Assembly: GCA_910578935.1 (NCBI GenBank)
Contig: CAJTSM010000017.1
Span: 284 to 61,989 of the forward strand
Source: an uncultured Oscillibacter sp.
Lineage (GTDB): Bacteria > Bacillota > Clostridia > Oscillospirales > Oscillospiraceae
DNA: 61,706 nucleotides
Direction of reading: 5' to 3'
Shown here: in pieces, positions 49,545 through 58,459 of the stretch
How the letters are laid out: each line of letters opens with the position of its first letter
Position numbering within the stretch: the stretch's first letter is position 1
Translations under genes and position numbers: made by a program
The notes under the pieces: model-generated
What the model was told of the DNA's origin: nothing
Seen by the model: only the letters and a program-made list of their open reading frames with translations
Database searches by the model: none

Positions 49545-50684
49545 GTGAATACCATCATTGAAATCTACTTGGTTGTGTGCGTCCTGCTTTTGCTGTTTGA
49601 CATCACATTCCTGGTGATGAAGAACTTGCGGAACCAGGAGTTTTACCCTAAGAATCGCAGCTTGGAGGAGAAACTTCGGGAGGAGATTCAGCTCCGGCGG
49701 CAGACGGGGGCCTTTTCCCAAGACTTCGAAGAGGACCTGGGGACGAAACTGGGCAAGATCCGGAACCTCATTACGCTGATGGACGTACTGGACGGAAATC
49801 AGGCCGCGGCAGAATGGTTCCGCCCCGCCGTCTTTGCGCAGATTGAGGAATATCGGAAAAAGAATGATTATGAGCAGGCCTATTACGCCTATGTGGTTTC
49901 CCGCTTCGACTATGAAAGCGAACCCGTCCCGCCGGAGTTTGCCGCGAAATTCATGGCATTTTTAGACAGCAAGTCCCTGTACACCTTTGCCAACGCTATG
50001 GACGCCCTCTATCAATTCGGCAGGACAAACCTGCTGCTGGCCGCCTTGGAGAAAGTGGATGAGTGCCAGGGCTTCTATCACCAGAAATTGCTGGTGGACG
50101 GTCTTCTGACCAGCCGGGCAGATTTTCGGGAGCTGAACCCGGCGCTGGTCAAAGCCTTTGACCGGCATACGCCCTTTCTCCAGGAATGCCTGCTGAATTT
50201 TTTCCGGATGACCGGGTATGATGTTTCCGCCCTTTGCCTCCGGCTGATTCAAAACGGGGAAAACACGGACCAGGAGGTCCGCTACGGCGCCATGCGCTAC
50301 TTTACCAAATACCCCAACGCCCAGTCCCAGTCTCTTTTCCTGAGCATCCTACAGCGGGAGGAGGACCCGTGGATGGACCAGATGCTGGCCATCCAGGCGC
50401 TGGAGCACGCCGGGGACGCCGCCGTCAAGGATGCGGTTTTGAAAAAGGTGACCAGCCCCAATTGGTACGTGCGGACCAAGGCCATTGCCTGCCTGCACCG
50501 GTGGGGACTGACAAAATCCCAGATTTTCGATATTCTCTATCTGCGGGACAAATATGCCGACAACGCGCTGCTGTATCAATACCGCAACGAAAAGGAACTC
50601 TCCCACTACATCATCGACACCATTCAGCTGCTTCAGCGGCAGGACGAGTCCATCAACGATGGAGCCGAGCCGCTGCCGGTATAA
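49545..50684 (+). CDS. Membrane-anchored HEAT-repeat-like protein
   Basis: A 379-residue protein. One N-terminal membrane helix (about 5-25) is followed by a basic stretch and then all-helical sequence, with repeated patterns such as QEVRYGAMRYFTKYPNAQSQ and DQMLAIQALEHAGDAAVKDA in the C-terminal half, as in HEAT repeats. Such domains act as scaffolds. GTG 49545 lies six bases after AGGAGGA. Its place directly before the glycosyltransferase suggests that it organises or regulates the synthase complex. Confidence 0.75.
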   Translation: MNTIIEIYLVVCVLLLLFDITFLVMKNLRNQEFYPKNRSLEEKLREEIQLRRQTGAFSQDFEEDLGTKLGKIRNLITLMDVLDGNQAAAEWFRPAVFAQIEEYRKKNDYEQAYYAYVVSRFDYESEPVPPEFAAKFMAFLDSKSLYTFANAMDALYQFGRTNLLLAALEKVDECQGFYHQKLLVDGLLTSRADFRELNPALVKAFDRHTPFLQECLLNFFRMTGYDVSALCLRLIQNGENTDQEVRYGAMRYFTKYPNAQSQSLFLSILQREEDPWMDQMLAIQALEHAGDAAVKDAVLKKVTSPNWYVRTKAIACLHRWGLTKSQIFDILYLRDKYADNALLYQYRNEKELSHYIIDTIQLLQRQDESINDGAEPLPV

Positions 50685-50699
50685 AGGAGGAACGCCGGC

Positions 50700-52118
50700 A
50701 TGTTTGATTTTCTTCGCTCCATCTTCAGCTTGGGAACGATACAGGCGGTTCTCGCCTTCTTCGAGATATTTTTTGTCGTCTACCTGGTAGGCTACTCTTC
50801 CTTTCTCTTCATCTCCGTCGTGGCAGGCGGCAACGAGATCTTTGAGGGAACCAAAAAAAAGCGGCTGCGCAACGAGATTCACCGCAACTATTATATTCCC
50901 ATCAGTGTAGTGGTCCCCGCCTATAATGAAGAGGTTACCATCACGGAAACCATTCGCTCCCTGCTGAACCTGGACTACCGGATTTATGAGATCATCGTTG
51001 TGAACGACGGGTCCAAGGACGGCACCGGCGAACTGGTGGCAAAAACCTTTCAGCTGCGTCAGGTTGACCGGCCCATCCGGCGGCGGCTTCCCTGCGCGGA
51101 GCTGTGCAGCGTCTGGGAGGGCGTCGGAGCGGATCGGGTGCCCATTACGCTGATCAACAAGAAAAACGGCGGAAAAGCCGACAGCATCAACGCGGGAATC
51201 AACGCCGCGAAATACCCCTATTTTGTCTGTATGGACGCGGATTCCATTCTGCAAAAGGACTCTCTTTCCATGATCGTGGTCCCCGTGCTGGAAAACCGCA
51301 ACGTGGTAGCGGTGGGCAGCATGATTCGAATTTCCAACGACTGCGTCTTTGAAAACGGAGAACTGGTGCAGCTGCGCCTGCCCAAGCGCCTGACGCCGGC
51401 CTTCCAGGTGCTGGAGTATGAGCGGTCCTTCCTGGCGTCCCGCATCCTGCTGGACAAATTCAACGCCAACCTCATCATATCCGGGGCCTTCGGACTCTTT
51501 AAAAAAGACGCGGTCATCAACGCCGGCGGCTACCACGCCGGATGCGTGGGAGAGGACATGGAGCTGATTATGAAGCTCCACGCCTATTACCGTTCCAACC
51601 GCCTCCCGTACCAGATCAAATACGCCTATAACGCCGTGTGCTGGACCCAGGCGCCGGAGCGCTTTCGGGATCTGCTGAAGCAGCGCAAGCGCTGGCACAT
51701 CGGCCTGATGCAAAGCATGCTGGGCCACAAAAGCATGATTACCAAGGGAAGCTATCTGTATTACCTGTTCTATGAGCTTCTCTCCCCCGTCATTGAGCTC
51801 CTGGGCCTGCTGGTGACATTCTTGGCCTATGTCTTCGGGCTGTTGAACCTGCGGTACGTGATCGCCCTGTTCCTGATTTACGCCCTTTTCGGCGCCATGC
51901 TCACGGTCATCTCCTTTGTCACCCGGAATTATCTCAGCAGCATCCGGGTCAGGCCTGTGGATATCCTGAAAGCCTTCTTGCTGTGCATCCCGGAAAATGT
52001 GCTCATCCGGTTTATCCTGGCCTGGACCCGCATTCTGGCGGTCTTCTTCTGGCGGGGGAAAAAGACCCGTTGGGGCGAGATCAAGCGGAAAAAAATTGAT
52101 TACAATCAGGCGGCCTGA
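50700..52118 (+). CDS. Family 2 membrane glycosyltransferase (BcsA/PgaC-like)
   Basis: A 472-residue processive-type synthase. One or two N-terminal helices precede the GT2 catalytic domain: VVVPAYNEE, IVVNDGSKDGTG, CMDADS (metal-binding DxD), GCVGEDMEL (catalytic Asp) and QRKRWHIG, the Q-x-x-R-W motif that binds the growing chain. Four C-terminal helices follow. This arrangement fits cellulose, poly-N-acetylglucosamine or hyaluronan synthases. No PilZ domain is seen, so c-di-GMP control is not direct. ATG follows AAAGGAGG, 15 bp after the HEAT-like gene. Confidence 0.92.
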   Translation: MFDFLRSIFSLGTIQAVLAFFEIFFVVYLVGYSSFLFISVVAGGNEIFEGTKKKRLRNEIHRNYYIPISVVVPAYNEEVTITETIRSLLNLDYRIYEIIVVNDGSKDGTGELVAKTFQLRQVDRPIRRRLPCAELCSVWEGVGADRVPITLINKKNGGKADSINAGINAAKYPYFVCMDADSILQKDSLSMIVVPVLENRNVVAVGSMIRISNDCVFENGELVQLRLPKRLTPAFQVLEYERSFLASRILLDKFNANLIISGAFGLFKKDAVINAGGYHAGCVGEDMELIMKLHAYYRSNRLPYQIKYAYNAVCWTQAPERFRDLLKQRKRWHIGLMQSMLGHKSMITKGSYLYYLFYELLSPVIELLGLLVTFLAYVFGLLNLRYVIALFLIYALFGAMLTVISFVTRNYLSSIRVRPVDILKAFLLCIPENVLIRFILAWTRILAVFFWRGKKTRWGEIKRKKIDYNQAA

Positions 52119-52119
52119 T

Positions 52120-53388
52120 ATGAGGAAACAAACGCGCATAGCCGCGCTGGCGGCCGGGCTGCTGGCTCTTCTGGCCTGCCTGACGGCTCCGGCCCAGAGC
52201 GCCGGTTACTGGAACTACGACGAAGAGCTCATGGACGACCGGACCTTCCAGGAGCGGAAGCTGTCCGCGGTGGACGCCTCTTCCCAAGGTCACCACAGCA
52301 TGTTTGCCTGGGACCTGTATTTCTTTAACAGCGGCGCCTTTTCCGCCTTATCAAAGGTGTTGTCCGCCTATAAAATTGACCGGGTATATCAGGAAATTCC
52401 CGCACCGTATTTTCAGGGGCCGGAGCTTCCGGAAATGGTAAAACGCATGACTGGCCAGGGCATTCAGGTCGCCGCGCTGAACGGGGACCGCCGCTGGCCG
52501 GAGGAGGGGTTGGACGCGTACAAGAGCTGGATCGACGCACTGTATGCGTACAACCAGCGCTGCCCTTCCCAGAGGATTCCCGCGGTGGCGCTGGACGTGG
52601 AGAGCTACACCCTCAGCTCTTTCAAGGCGGACCCCGCCGCTGGCTTTGCCGCCTATGCCCAGTGCATGGAAGAGGCATACCAATATGCCCATCAGCGGGA
52701 CCTGTGGGTCGTTCAGGTTATTCCCGCCACCTTGGACACGATTGACCGGGAGCAGTTTGAGTGGTTCGCGGCACACTGCTGCGACGAGCTCTCCATTATG
52801 AACTACTACAAAAACACAGAACTGGCCGCCATCTGGAACGAAGTGCTGACCTGCCGCCGGCTGGGTATTCCGGTGGAAACCATTTTCGAGACGATGCCCT
52901 TAAACAGCTATTACAGCGTGACAAAGGAAAAGACCTATTTTTACAGCGGCGCGCGTGCGCTGGCTAATGCCGTAGAGGAGATGAAGAACGCCTACGGCTC
53001 CTCTCTGGGCATTGGCTACCACCACTTTGAGACGATGTACCACGTGTATACCAACCTGTATCTGGCGGAGATCTATCCTTACGCCAAATCGGGGGCCGAT
53101 GGGGATGAAAACGGCCAGATCCGTGTGGGGGAGCGGATTCGGCTGCGCAGTAAAAACGGAACGGTTGTACCCGCCTGGCTGTCTCCGCCTAATCCGGAAA
53201 CCGGCGCGTCGGAATTCTGCTACCTTGCCGTAGGAATCCAGCTGAACACAGACTACGCTGTTTTTTTGGACGGCGAGGATTACCAAGTCACCACTACCCG
53301 GCCGCTCTGCTTCAAGAAAAAGAGCGGAAAGGTGGCTTACTCGGAGTCTTTCCACGCGGAGAGGCTTTCTCCGGCCAAAAAAGAATGA
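52120..53388 (+). CDS. Secreted TIM-barrel-like protein, last gene of the operon
   Basis: A 422-residue protein with a signal peptide (about 1-27, APAQSA). The body shows alternating strands and helices, with DRVYQEIP, IQVAALNGDRRWP, IPAVALDVESYTLSSF (Asp/Glu as in GH114/GH18-like barrels), LWVVQVIPATLDTIDREQF and LSIMNYY. The last 90 residues look like a beta domain. Its family is not certain; a glycan-cleaving or binding role fits the operon. The start lies one base after the glycosyltransferase stop with only a weak SD, so it probably relies on coupling. Confidence 0.7.
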   Translation: MRKQTRIAALAAGLLALLACLTAPAQSAGYWNYDEELMDDRTFQERKLSAVDASSQGHHSMFAWDLYFFNSGAFSALSKVLSAYKIDRVYQEIPAPYFQGPELPEMVKRMTGQGIQVAALNGDRRWPEEGLDAYKSWIDALYAYNQRCPSQRIPAVALDVESYTLSSFKADPAAGFAAYAQCMEEAYQYAHQRDLWVVQVIPATLDTIDREQFEWFAAHCCDELSIMNYYKNTELAAIWNEVLTCRRLGIPVETIFETMPLNSYYSVTKEKTYFYSGARALANAVEEMKNAYGSSLGIGYHHFETMYHVYTNLYLAEIYPYAKSGADGDENGQIRVGERIRLRSKNGTVVPAWLSPPNPETGASEFCYLAVGIQLNTDYAVFLDGEDYQVTTTRPLCFKKKSGKVAYSESFHAERLSPAKKE

Positions 53389-53462
53389 CGCTTCCTTGCC
53401 TTTGCCCTTCGCTCTAAGCGCCGTGTTTCCCCATCATTGGCCGCGGCTGCTCCGGCAAAAAG

Positions 53463-53503
53463 TTTTTACCCAGGCCTTGTTTGGAACAAGGCCTGGGTAA
53501 AAA
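53463..53503. terminator. Terminator of the VTC-CotH operon
   Basis: A perfect 18-bp stem (53463-53480/53486-53503) with T5 and A5 ends, a five-base loop and a TTTTCTG tail. Its core CAGGCCTTGTTTGGAA closely resembles the end of the MITE at 42934, so the terminator may have come from such an element. Confidence 0.8.
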
Positions 53504-53639
53504 TTTTCTGTCCGCCCAAATATTTGCGCCCACTTCTCAGATTCCAGCAAAAGGACAGCAATCGGAACGACTGCTGCCCTTTGGTCCTGCTTTGCATGGT
53601 AATTGGGGGGTGTCCTTGTGTGGAGCCGCCCTACAGTCT

Positions 53640-53788
53640 GTTTTAGAACCGGCGAAATGCCGGACTGAGGCGGATGTTCCTGTCAGGCAAGGAGATTGGA
53701 CGCAGGAATCCGGACGGATTTCAAGCCGAAGCAACGCAGCTCTGACGGGAGCAGACGCCCCAAGGCGGCGTTTTGGCGGTTCTAAAGC
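53640..53788. mobile_element. 149-bp MITE-like element, copy B, inverted relative to copy A
   Basis: TTTAGAACCG (53642-53651) is inverted at 53777-53786, within a 14-base imperfect repeat. On the opposite strand the 22-base core (53701-53722) matches copy A with two differences and lies at the same distance from the end. It encodes nothing. The gap 53389-53827 otherwise holds only the terminator and short palindromic pieces. Confidence 0.6.
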
Positions 53789-53827
53789 AGGCCCTAAACC
53801 TGCTTTGCTTTTTATATCCCGCCGCTT

Positions 53828-54847
53828 TCAGCGGCATGGCCGGCAAGTGGACCGTTCCACCAGCCGGGGCTGTATCCTGACCGGCTGCGTACAGACGGTG
53901 TCCGGCCGCTCGATCTGCGCGAGCAGGCGGTCCGCGGCGGTTTCCACCACCTGCCGGGCCTGATGGTCCACCGTACTCAGCCGGATTCGCGGGAACCCGG
54001 AGTAAGCGGTATTGTCAAAGCCCAAAAGGGAGATGTCCTCCGGGATGGAAACGTGGAACTCCTTCGCGGCGGACATAACGCCAAGGGCAATGGTGTCACA
54101 GGCGGCAAAAATTGCCGTCTCCTGAAAGGGGTCCAAAAAGAACCGCCGGGCGAACTGATATCCCGTGTCGATGGTAGAAGAATACGCCTCATTTGAAAAC
54201 GTCCTGACGGTCATCCCCAGCCGTTCCGCCGCGCCGGTAAATCCGCGGTGCCGGGAGAGATGGGAATAGTTGTTCTCCCGGGCCCCCATATACGCCACCT
54301 TGGTATGTCCCAGGCGGAAAAGATACTCGGCGGCAATCCTGCCGCCCGCCTCACTGTCTACGTAAACCGACGGAATCTCCGGATCTGGCTGGGAATCGTC
54401 CAACCCCCCCTGCAAGACAATGGGAATGTATTTGATATAGCGGCGGATCAGTTCCGGCGCCTGCTCGGAGGAACTGGACAAAATAATGCCGTCCACACGG
54501 TGCCCGATTAAAAACTCAAACAGCTGCCCCACACCTCCGTCCTCCACCCGCCCCCGGCAGAGAAACAGATGATACCCCCGCAGACGGAGAAACCGCTCCA
54601 AGGCCAGCGCCATGTCGGAAAACAGCGGATTGTCCAAGTCGGAGAGAATGCAGCCCACCAGATTGCTCCTCCCGGAGCTGAGCCCCCGGGCCAGCAGGTT
54701 CCTGCGGTATCCATACCGGCGGCACAAGTCCAAAATTCTCTCCCGAAGCGCGGGCGACACAGAGGGCGCGCCGTTCAGCGTCCGGGAAACCGTCGCGCAA
54801 GAAACGCCGGCCATCCTGGCGATGTCCTTGATTGTAACTGATTCCAT
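53828..54847 (-). CDS. LacI-family transcriptional regulator (left of divergent pair)
   Basis: A 339-residue repressor-type protein. The N-terminal HTH and hinge are VTIKDIARMAGVSCATVSRTL, and the PBP1-like sensor domain includes NLVGCILSDLDNPLFSDMA, HRVDGIILSSS, EDISLLGFDNTAYSGF and the C-terminal RLVERSTC. The start ATG follows AAAGGCGG; an upstream TTG is less likely. The genes it controls are not obvious, since a MITE and the VTC operon terminator lie downstream. It may control itself and the divergent operon through shared operators. Confidence 0.93.
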   Translation of the reverse strand: MESVTIKDIARMAGVSCATVSRTLNGAPSVSPALRERILDLCRRYGYRRNLLARGLSSGRSNLVGCILSDLDNPLFSDMALALERFLRLRGYHLFLCRGRVEDGGVGQLFEFLIGHRVDGIILSSSSEQAPELIRRYIKYIPIVLQGGLDDSQPDPEIPSVYVDSEAGGRIAAEYLFRLGHTKVAYMGARENNYSHLSRHRGFTGAAERLGMTVRTFSNEAYSSTIDTGYQFARRFFLDPFQETAIFAACDTIALGVMSAAKEFHVSIPEDISLLGFDNTAYSGFPRIRLSTVDHQARQVVETAADRLLAQIERPDTVCTQPVRIQPRLVERSTCRPCR

Positions 54848-54863
54848 ACATGTCCGCCTTTCT

Positions 54864-55127
54864 GTTAAACGGTTGCACAACTTTGCAAATTCATAACATA
54901 GTCACTTTCAATTTCCCCCTGTATAAGGAATTCAAAGAGCACAGAAATTATCTATAAAATTCTTAAGCACTTACATTATAGGTAAAATTACACAAAAAAG
55001 CAACCGCCTAACCGTGGCATTTTTACACAAAAACCAGGGGCAGTTTTTAGAACAATTACAGAAAATGGATTTCCCTCATTGACGGGTTTTGACAACCGTG
55101 TTATTTTAAGAGAAGAAAACGGTTGCA
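54864..55127. promoter_or_regulatory. Repeated LacI-type operator candidates in the divergent gap
   Basis: Two plus-strand sites, GTTAAACGGTTGCA (54864-54877) and AGAAAACGGTTGCA (55114-55127), share AAACGGTTGCA and fit the LacI/cre-like pattern TGnAAnCGnTTnCA with one or two mismatches. A third partial copy, GCGGTTGC on the minus strand, overlaps the -35 box of the left regulator. A consensus TTGACA lies at 55089-55094 facing right, but its -10 box is unclear. Confidence 0.6.
54975..55003 (-). promoter_or_regulatory. Promoter of the left LacI gene
   Basis: Minus strand: TTGCTT (54998-55003), a 17-bp spacer, then TATAAT (54975-54980), leaving a leader of about 120 bp. The -35 box overlaps an operator-like GGTTGC. 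Confidence 0.7.
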
Positions 55128-55190
55128 TACATTTCAGCGTCTCTCCGTCGAAATTGTGTGCTCCGGAACAGATCGCGGGGAATAGCAGTC

Positions 55191-56204
55191 ATGAAGCGAG
55201 TAACGGTTCGGGATATAGCGGTCCTGGCGGGTGTCAGCGCCTCCACGGTTTCCCGTGCGCTGAACGACCATCCGGCCATCAGCCCGGCGACCAAAAAGGC
55301 CGTCCGCGACGCCTGTCAAAAACTGAACTATGTCCCTGATCTCACGGCCAAGGGCCTCTCGGGACATGATACCCACGCGATCGGCATCCTTGTCCCGGAC
55401 ATTTCAAATCCTTATTTTTCCGCCCTCTGCACAGCGATGGAGGGGCGGGCCGCGGAAAGGGACTACCGGGTGATTTTAGTCAACACGCTGCATGACCCGT
55501 CCTATGAGCTGGCCGCCATCGACCAGCTGTTGTCCCACAAAGTGGACGGGATGCTGATTACCGCCTGTTCCCCCGATTCGCAAAAAGAGCACGGAGCCCT
55601 CCTTGGAACTACACCCTGCGTATATCTCGGGGGGAATCACGGTCCGCTGTGCAGTTATGTGGAGGCGGATAACACGCGGGGGGCCTATGAAGCCGCGCAG
55701 TACCTGCGCCTTCTGGGCCACCGGGACATTGTATTTCTGGGGGGCCGGAGGAGCTCCCGGGTACTGGAGCAGCGGCTGGACGGATACCGCCGCTCCATGT
55801 CGCTGAACGGCCTTCCCTGCCGGGAGATCACCTGGGGGGGCGAAGAGAGCGGCCTTCTTCAATGGTGCGATGAAAAAGCCCTGGAGCTCTTCCGGTCCGA
55901 ACGAGTTCCGGACGCCATTCTCGCCTACTCCGATATGGTGGCGGTCAGGATTCTCGACGCGGCGGAGGCCTGCGGTCTGCGGGCGCCGGAGGATTTCTCC
56001 ATTGTCGGGTTTGACAACATTGCCTTCGGCCGCCTGCCACAGGTGGGCCTGACCACCGTCTCTCAGAGGAAGTTTAAGGCAGGACAGCTGGCGGTGGACC
56101 GTCTGCTGGAAAAAATCAACGGAGCAAACACGCAGACAGCGGATATCCTCCGGCCGGAGCTGATGATCCGCTCCACCTGCCGGAAAAAAGAGGAAAAGGA
56201 GTGA
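55191..56204 (+). CDS. LacI-family transcriptional regulator (right of divergent pair)
   Basis: A 337-residue regulator. The HTH is VTVRDIAVLAGVSASTVSRA with hinge LTAKGLSG, and the sensor domain shows AIGILVPDISNPYFSALC, HKVDGMLITAC and DFSIVGFDNIAFGRL. ATG 55191 is the first that gives a family-like N-terminus. It heads the operon with the EEP enzyme, ABC importer and PfkB kinase and very likely senses their substrate or a product. Sequence similarity to the left regulator is general, not close. Confidence 0.93.
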   Translation: MKRVTVRDIAVLAGVSASTVSRALNDHPAISPATKKAVRDACQKLNYVPDLTAKGLSGHDTHAIGILVPDISNPYFSALCTAMEGRAAERDYRVILVNTLHDPSYELAAIDQLLSHKVDGMLITACSPDSQKEHGALLGTTPCVYLGGNHGPLCSYVEADNTRGAYEAAQYLRLLGHRDIVFLGGRRSSRVLEQRLDGYRRSMSLNGLPCREITWGGEESGLLQWCDEKALELFRSERVPDAILAYSDMVAVRILDAAEACGLRAPEDFSIVGFDNIAFGRLPQVGLTTVSQRKFKAGQLAVDRLLEKINGANTQTADILRPELMIRSTCRKKEEKE

Positions 56205-56209
56205 CTGCC

Positions 56210-57244
56210 ATGCGGGGAATTCCATTGGAAGAGCGAAAGGCCCTGGGAGCGCTGCTGGACCGGCAGACCCAGGCGGAGGTTATGGCCCGGATCCCCCAGT
56301 TCAAAGAGGCGGAAACCGGCAATTTCGTGCCGCCGCCGGAAACCGCCCCGGAGGCCCTGGGCGTGCTGATGTTCAACATGGAGCGGGGCGTCCATCTGAC
56401 GGAAATTCAGGAGTTCCTCCGGGATTGCCCGGATATTCAGCCTTTTGACCTGATTCTGGCCAATGAGCTGGACGACGGCTGCGCCCGGTCCGGCAACAAA
56501 AATACCGCCCGGGAACTGGCGGAGGCCTTTGGCCTGAACTACGCCTGGGGCCTGGAGTTCATTGAACTGGTAAACGACGAGAACGAAAAGGGGTTTCACG
56601 GCAACGCCGTGTTCTCCCGCTGGCCCATCCGCCGGGCGGGGGTCATCCGCCTGCCGGAACAGTACAACTGGTACTTCGACCGGCAGACCCGCATCGGGGG
56701 CCGCCTGGCGGTTTTCGCGGAGCTGGACGTAGGCGGGCGGCCCTTGGGAGCCGTGTCCGTCCATCTGGAAAACCGCACCCACGGCGAAGGACGCCGGGTT
56801 CAGATGGAAACCATTCTAAAAGCGGTGGAGCGGGAGTTTCCGGAGCTGCCGGTGATTCTGGGCGGCGATCTGAACACCAACACCTTCGACGGCCGGGACA
56901 AAGAGGATATCGGTGAGATTGCCGCCAGCCCGGACCTGCGCCGCCGGTGTCTGGAAGATGTGTTTCAATATGAGGAGCTCCTGCCCATGGCGGCGAAGGC
57001 AGGATATCAAATCGTGCCGGGAGAGCCGAAACTGACCCGGCGCAAACCCCTGCCCGGCGGGGAATTCCTGCCTCTCCGGCTGGATTGGATTCTTTTGAAG
57101 GGCGCCTCCCCGCTGGAAAGCCGCATGGTTTCCACCGCCCGGGAGGATTTCACCTACGCCCACCCCGGCTCCGCCCTGGCTTCCTTCCCCGGCCCGGAGC
57201 TGTCCGACCACAATGCGGTCTGGGCGATGTGCCGGCCGGATTGA
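56210..57244 (+). CDS. Endonuclease/exonuclease/phosphatase-family enzyme
   Basis: A 344-residue EEP-fold protein without a signal peptide. The family residues are visible: MFNMERG (Asn and Glu near the metal), ILANELDDG, HGNAVFSRWPI, SVHLENRTHGEGR (catalytic His), LGGDLNTNTFDG (Asp-x-Asn) and LSDHNAVWA (final Asp-His). The fold hydrolyses phosphodiesters or phosphomonoesters, including nucleic acids and inositol phosphates. ATG 56210 lies eight bases after AAGGAG; a GTG at 56201 overlaps the regulator stop. Its position before an importer suggests it processes the imported compound. Confidence 0.85.
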   Translation: MRGIPLEERKALGALLDRQTQAEVMARIPQFKEAETGNFVPPPETAPEALGVLMFNMERGVHLTEIQEFLRDCPDIQPFDLILANELDDGCARSGNKNTARELAEAFGLNYAWGLEFIELVNDENEKGFHGNAVFSRWPIRRAGVIRLPEQYNWYFDRQTRIGGRLAVFAELDVGGRPLGAVSVHLENRTHGEGRRVQMETILKAVEREFPELPVILGGDLNTNTFDGRDKEDIGEIAASPDLRRRCLEDVFQYEELLPMAAKAGYQIVPGEPKLTRRKPLPGGEFLPLRLDWILLKGASPLESRMVSTAREDFTYAHPGSALASFPGPELSDHNAVWAMCRPD

Positions 57245-57321
57245 GTCTGTACCCCCTCCATGCGGCGGCATGGATGCGCATACAACCCACCACCCACATT
57301 GAATGAAAAGGAGAACAAATC

Positions 57322-58425
57322 ATGAAGAAGTCTATCAAGCGCGTCTTCGCAATGGTCTTGACCGTTGTCATGCTGCTGGCTTTGGCCGCCTGCGGCGGCG
57401 GCAGCGGCACAACCCAACAGCCCCCGGCCGACAGCGGCTCCAACGCCGGGACCCAGGAGCCCGCGGCTCCCTCCGGCAGCAAGGAACTGACCGTTTACAC
57501 CGCCTTCCCCGAAGCGGAAGTAGTGTACTACTTCAACGAATTTGAGAAAGAAACCGGCATTAAGGTCAATTACATCCGCCTCTCTGCCGGCGAGATGCTG
57601 ACCCGTGTGGAGGCTGAGAAGGAAAATCCCCAGGCCACGCTGATGTTCGGCGGCTCCACAGACAACTATATTGCCGCCGTGGAAAAAGGCCTGCTGGAGC
57701 CCTATCAGTCCCCCGAGCTGAGCAACACCCCCTCTACCTACATCGATCCCACCGGCACCTGGAATCCCATTTATGTGGGCTGCATCGCCTTTGCCTGCAA
57801 CAAGGAGTGGTTTGCCGACAAGGGGCTGTCCTATCCCGCCAGCTGGGAGGAACTGTTGAAGCCCGAATTTAAGGGTGAGATCATTATGGCCCACCCCGCC
57901 ACCTCCGGCACCGCTTACACCGTGCTGGCCACCCTGGTCCAGCTGAAGGGCGACGACCAGGTCTGGGAATACCTGGGACAGCTGAACAACAACATGTCTC
58001 AGTACACCAAATCCGGCGCGGCGGCCCCCAACGCCGTGGCCATGGGAGAATCCGCCATCGCGCTGACCTTCTCCCACGACGGCCTTCAGCCCACTGCGGA
58101 GGGTTATCCCATCGAGCTGTCCTTCCCCTCCGACGGCACCGGCTATGAGGTGGGCGCCACCGCTTTGATCAAGGGCGGCAAGGCTGAGGAAGTGGAAAAC
58201 GCCAAGCTGTTCATCGACTGGATCTGCTCTGAAAAGGGCCAGGGCCTGTATGCGGAAAACAGTTCTTTCCGGGTTCCCACCAATACCAAGGCCGCCGTGG
58301 CCGAGGGTCTGGTGACCCTGGACCAGGTGGAAGTCATCGACTATGACGCTGTCTGGGCCGCAGGCGCGAAGAGCGACTACTGCAACCAGTTCGAAGAGAA
58401 GATCGCCAGCGCTCCCAAGGAGTAA
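57322..58425 (+). CDS. ABC transporter substrate-binding lipoprotein (Fbp/Afu-like)
   Basis: A 367-residue lipoprotein. The lipobox is LLALAAC, followed by a Gly/Ser/Pro linker to about residue 52. The mature part is a type II binding protein: ELTVYTAFPEAEVVYYFNEF, VEAEKENPQATLMFGGSTDN, and PASWEELLKPEFKGEI, as in the iron(III), 2-aminoethylphosphonate and sugar-phosphate (AfuA) binding group. The specificity cannot be settled by eye. The start ATG follows AAAAGGAGAA. It is separated from the permease gene by a strong hairpin. Confidence 0.92.
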   Translation: MKKSIKRVFAMVLTVVMLLALAACGGGSGTTQQPPADSGSNAGTQEPAAPSGSKELTVYTAFPEAEVVYYFNEFEKETGIKVNYIRLSAGEMLTRVEAEKENPQATLMFGGSTDNYIAAVEKGLLEPYQSPELSNTPSTYIDPTGTWNPIYVGCIAFACNKEWFADKGLSYPASWEELLKPEFKGEIIMAHPATSGTAYTVLATLVQLKGDDQVWEYLGQLNNNMSQYTKSGAAAPNAVAMGESAIALTFSHDGLQPTAEGYPIELSFPSDGTGYEVGATALIKGGKAEEVENAKLFIDWICSEKGQGLYAENSSFRVPTNTKAAVAEGLVTLDQVEVIDYDAVWAAGAKSDYCNQFEEKIASAPKE

Positions 58426-58459
58426 GCCGGCGGCAAGCGGCTGATCCGCCGCATACGGC

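Noticed and set aside
50349..52139. Open frame of 596 codons antisense to the HEAT-like and GT2 genes
   Set aside because: It spans two well-defined genes on the other strand and has no recognisable domain or start signal.
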